Source: an uncultured Rhodospirillaceae bacterium (lineage in GTDB: Bacteria > Pseudomonadota > Alphaproteobacteria > Azospirillales > Azospirillaceae). Taken from it: DNA of 64,000 nt. Location of the stretch: the NCBI GenBank assembly GCA_937927415.1, contig CALBDS010000014.1, positions 1 to 64,000 of the forward strand, in the 5' to 3' direction. This document shows positions 62,882 to 64,000 of this stretch, one piece after another (within the stretch, counting starts at the first letter, position 1; the number at the start of each line of letters is the position of its first letter). The position numbers were made by a program, and so were the translations under genes. Below the pieces are notes generated by a model. The model made no database searches. It was not told where the DNA came from and was given only the letters and a program-made list of their open reading frames with translations.

Positions 62882-63652
62882 ATGGCTGCGGACACCTCAT
62901 TGGATCTGACAGGAAAGGTGGCGCTGGTCACCGGGGCCAGCCGGGGCATCGGCCAAGCGGTGGCCGCCCGTCTGGCCGCCCACGGCGCCCACGTCATTCT
63001 GTCCAGCCGCAAGGCGGATGCGTGCGAACCGGTGGCCCAGGCCATTCGCGACGGGGGCGGGTCGGCCAGCGTTCTCGCCTGCCACATCGGCGAGATGGAG
63101 GCCATCGACACCGCCTTTGCCGCGGTCCGGGAAACCCACGGGCGGCTGGACATCCTGGTCAACAACGCCGCCGCCAACCCCTATTTCGGGCCGATCACCG
63201 ACACCGACCCGGCGGCGTTCCAGAAGACCGTGGATGTGAACATCCGCGGCTATTTCTTCATGTGCGCGGGCGGGGCGAAGCTGATGGCGGCCGGCGGGGG
63301 CGGGTCCATCGTCAACATCGCCTCGGTCAACGGCGTCATTCCCGGCGCCATGCAGGGCATTTATTCCATCACCAAGGCCGCCGTCATCTCCATGACCAAG
63401 GCCTTCGCCAAGGAATGCGCCCCCCAGGGGGTGCGGGTGAACGCGGTGCTGCCGGGGGCCACCGACACCAAATTCGCCGCCGCCCTGATCCACAACCCGG
63501 CAATCCTGAACAAGGCGCTGGAGCACATCCCCATGAACCGGGTGGCCCAGCCGGATGAAATCGCCGGGGCCGTGCTCTATCTGGCCTCGCCCGCCGCCAG
63601 CTACACCACGGGGGCGGAGCTGTGCGTGGACGGCGGTTATCTGACCGCCTGA
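62882..63652 (+). CDS. Short-chain dehydrogenase/reductase
   Basis: A 256-residue NAD(P)-dependent oxidoreductase with GASRGIG (cofactor loop), NNAAANPYFGP, the catalytic SVNG...YSITK arrangement and the C-terminal PDEIAGAVLYLASPAASYTTGAELCVDGGY. The sequence resembles the DHRS4/FabG-like type often found in fatty-acid-type operons. GGAGG about 10 bases upstream of the ATG is visible. It is 48 bp after the phosphatase-like gene, likely in the same operon. Confidence 0.92.
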   Translation: MAADTSLDLTGKVALVTGASRGIGQAVAARLAAHGAHVILSSRKADACEPVAQAIRDGGGSASVLACHIGEMEAIDTAFAAVRETHGRLDILVNNAAANPYFGPITDTDPAAFQKTVDVNIRGYFFMCAGGAKLMAAGGGGSIVNIASVNGVIPGAMQGIYSITKAAVISMTKAFAKECAPQGVRVNAVLPGATDTKFAAALIHNPAILNKALEHIPMNRVAQPDEIAGAVLYLASPAASYTTGAELCVDGGYLTA

Positions 63653-63722
63653 TCCCAGGAACCCCGCCCGGCAAAAGGGCGGGGACATAAGACAAAGATA
63701 CCGGACGTGTAGGGGGAAACCA

Positions 63723-64000
63723 ATGAGGGGCGTCACACGGACGCGCGGCGGGCTTCGCCGCGCGATGGGAATCCTTTTGTCCTCATCGATCCTGGCAGCG
63801 CATCCCGCAGCGGCCTGGGACTTCCAGAACGGCGACTGGTCGGGGGGCGTGCGCGCCACCGTCACCGCCGGCACCGCGGTGCGCACCAGCGACCGCAAGG
63901 CCACATTGACGCCGCCGGGGGACGGCGCGCTGCTGGGCTTTTCGGCGTCGGCACCGGGGGGTGTCAACACCGACGACGGCAACATGAACTATGGCAAGGG
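63723..64000 (+). CDS. DUF1302-family outer-membrane protein, 5' part
   Basis: Truncated by the window end. The visible 92 residues comprise a signal peptide (about 1-35, AAHPAAAWDF) and a segment with GVRATVTAGTAVRTSDRK and VNTDDGNMNYGKG, typical of DUF1302 beta-barrel proteins that accompany lipid or steroid catabolic genes. AGGGGGAAACC precedes the ATG. It follows the SDR gene by 70 bp and probably belongs to the LysR-controlled operon. Confidence 0.85.
   Translation, partial: MRGVTRTRGGLRRAMGILLSSSILAAHPAAAWDFQNGDWSGGVRATVTAGTAVRTSDRKATLTPPGDGALLGFSASAPGGVNTDDGNMNYGK

Overview
The window is GC-rich DNA (roughly two thirds G+C by eye) packed with genes of alphaproteobacterial type. The content (kdpFABC-DE with extra small genes, a Wzx/Wzy exopolysaccharide locus, a DUF1302 outer-membrane protein, cytochrome bd with CydP and CydX, a Fur-type heme locus) suggests a Rhodospirillales member of Azospirillum type. 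That assignment is inference; no rRNA or other phylogenetic marker is present. I found no tRNA, rRNA, CRISPR array, insertion sequence or phage gene.

Layout. 1-13.6 kb is housekeeping and nutrient metabolism: feoB (Fe2+ uptake, with a Fur-like box), cysE, an Lrp-type regulator beside dadA, hutF divergent from dadA, a bestrophin-like channel, pabB, a membrane diguanylate cyclase coupled to a glycerate kinase, and a YegD-like Hsp70. A block of five consecutive hairpins lies between the last two. 13.7-33.2 kb is a large exopolysaccharide locus: three glycosyltransferases, FkbM methyltransferase, two Wzy/ligase-type polymerases, a WbaP-type initiating transferase, a GDP-mannose 3,5-epimerase homologue, a secreted helical-repeat protein, a short Wza-type lipoprotein, a PPP-family phosphatase, an outer-membrane barrel, a Wzc-type tyrosine kinase, a His-rich membrane protein and a Wzx flippase. 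33.2-42.4 kb is a heme locus, all on the minus strand, transcribed hmuS-hmuT-hmuU-hmuV-response regulator-histidine kinase-hutX-TonB receptor, with Fur-like boxes at four points. 42.5-46.6 kb holds two exported DUF2946 proteins and cydP-cydA-cydB-cydX. 46.9-50.0 kb has an unusual set: a RimK-like ATP-grasp protein that appears to have lost its ATP-binding core, an RlpA-like lipoprotein, and a GNAT/C39-peptidase fusion. 50.0-58.8 kb is the Kdp potassium system preceded by four tiny single-pass membrane proteins. 58.8-64 kb is a LysR-regulated acyl-CoA dehydrogenase/kinase/phosphatase-like/SDR cluster ending in a truncated DUF1302 gene.

How the parts work together. The heme genes can be read as one pathway: receptor, periplasmic binding protein, ABC importer, cytosolic carrier and heme-handling protein. 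The adjacent heme-rich cytochrome bd is a plausible consumer. The exopolysaccharide genes give an almost complete Wzx/Wzy route, probably with an L-galactose- or L-gulose-type sugar. A two-part AT-rich motif (TATA, then ATCGnnTTTATAT about 32 bp later) occurs upstream of the ATP-grasp gene and twice upstream of kdp, which suggests that these adjacent loci share a regulator or sigma factor.
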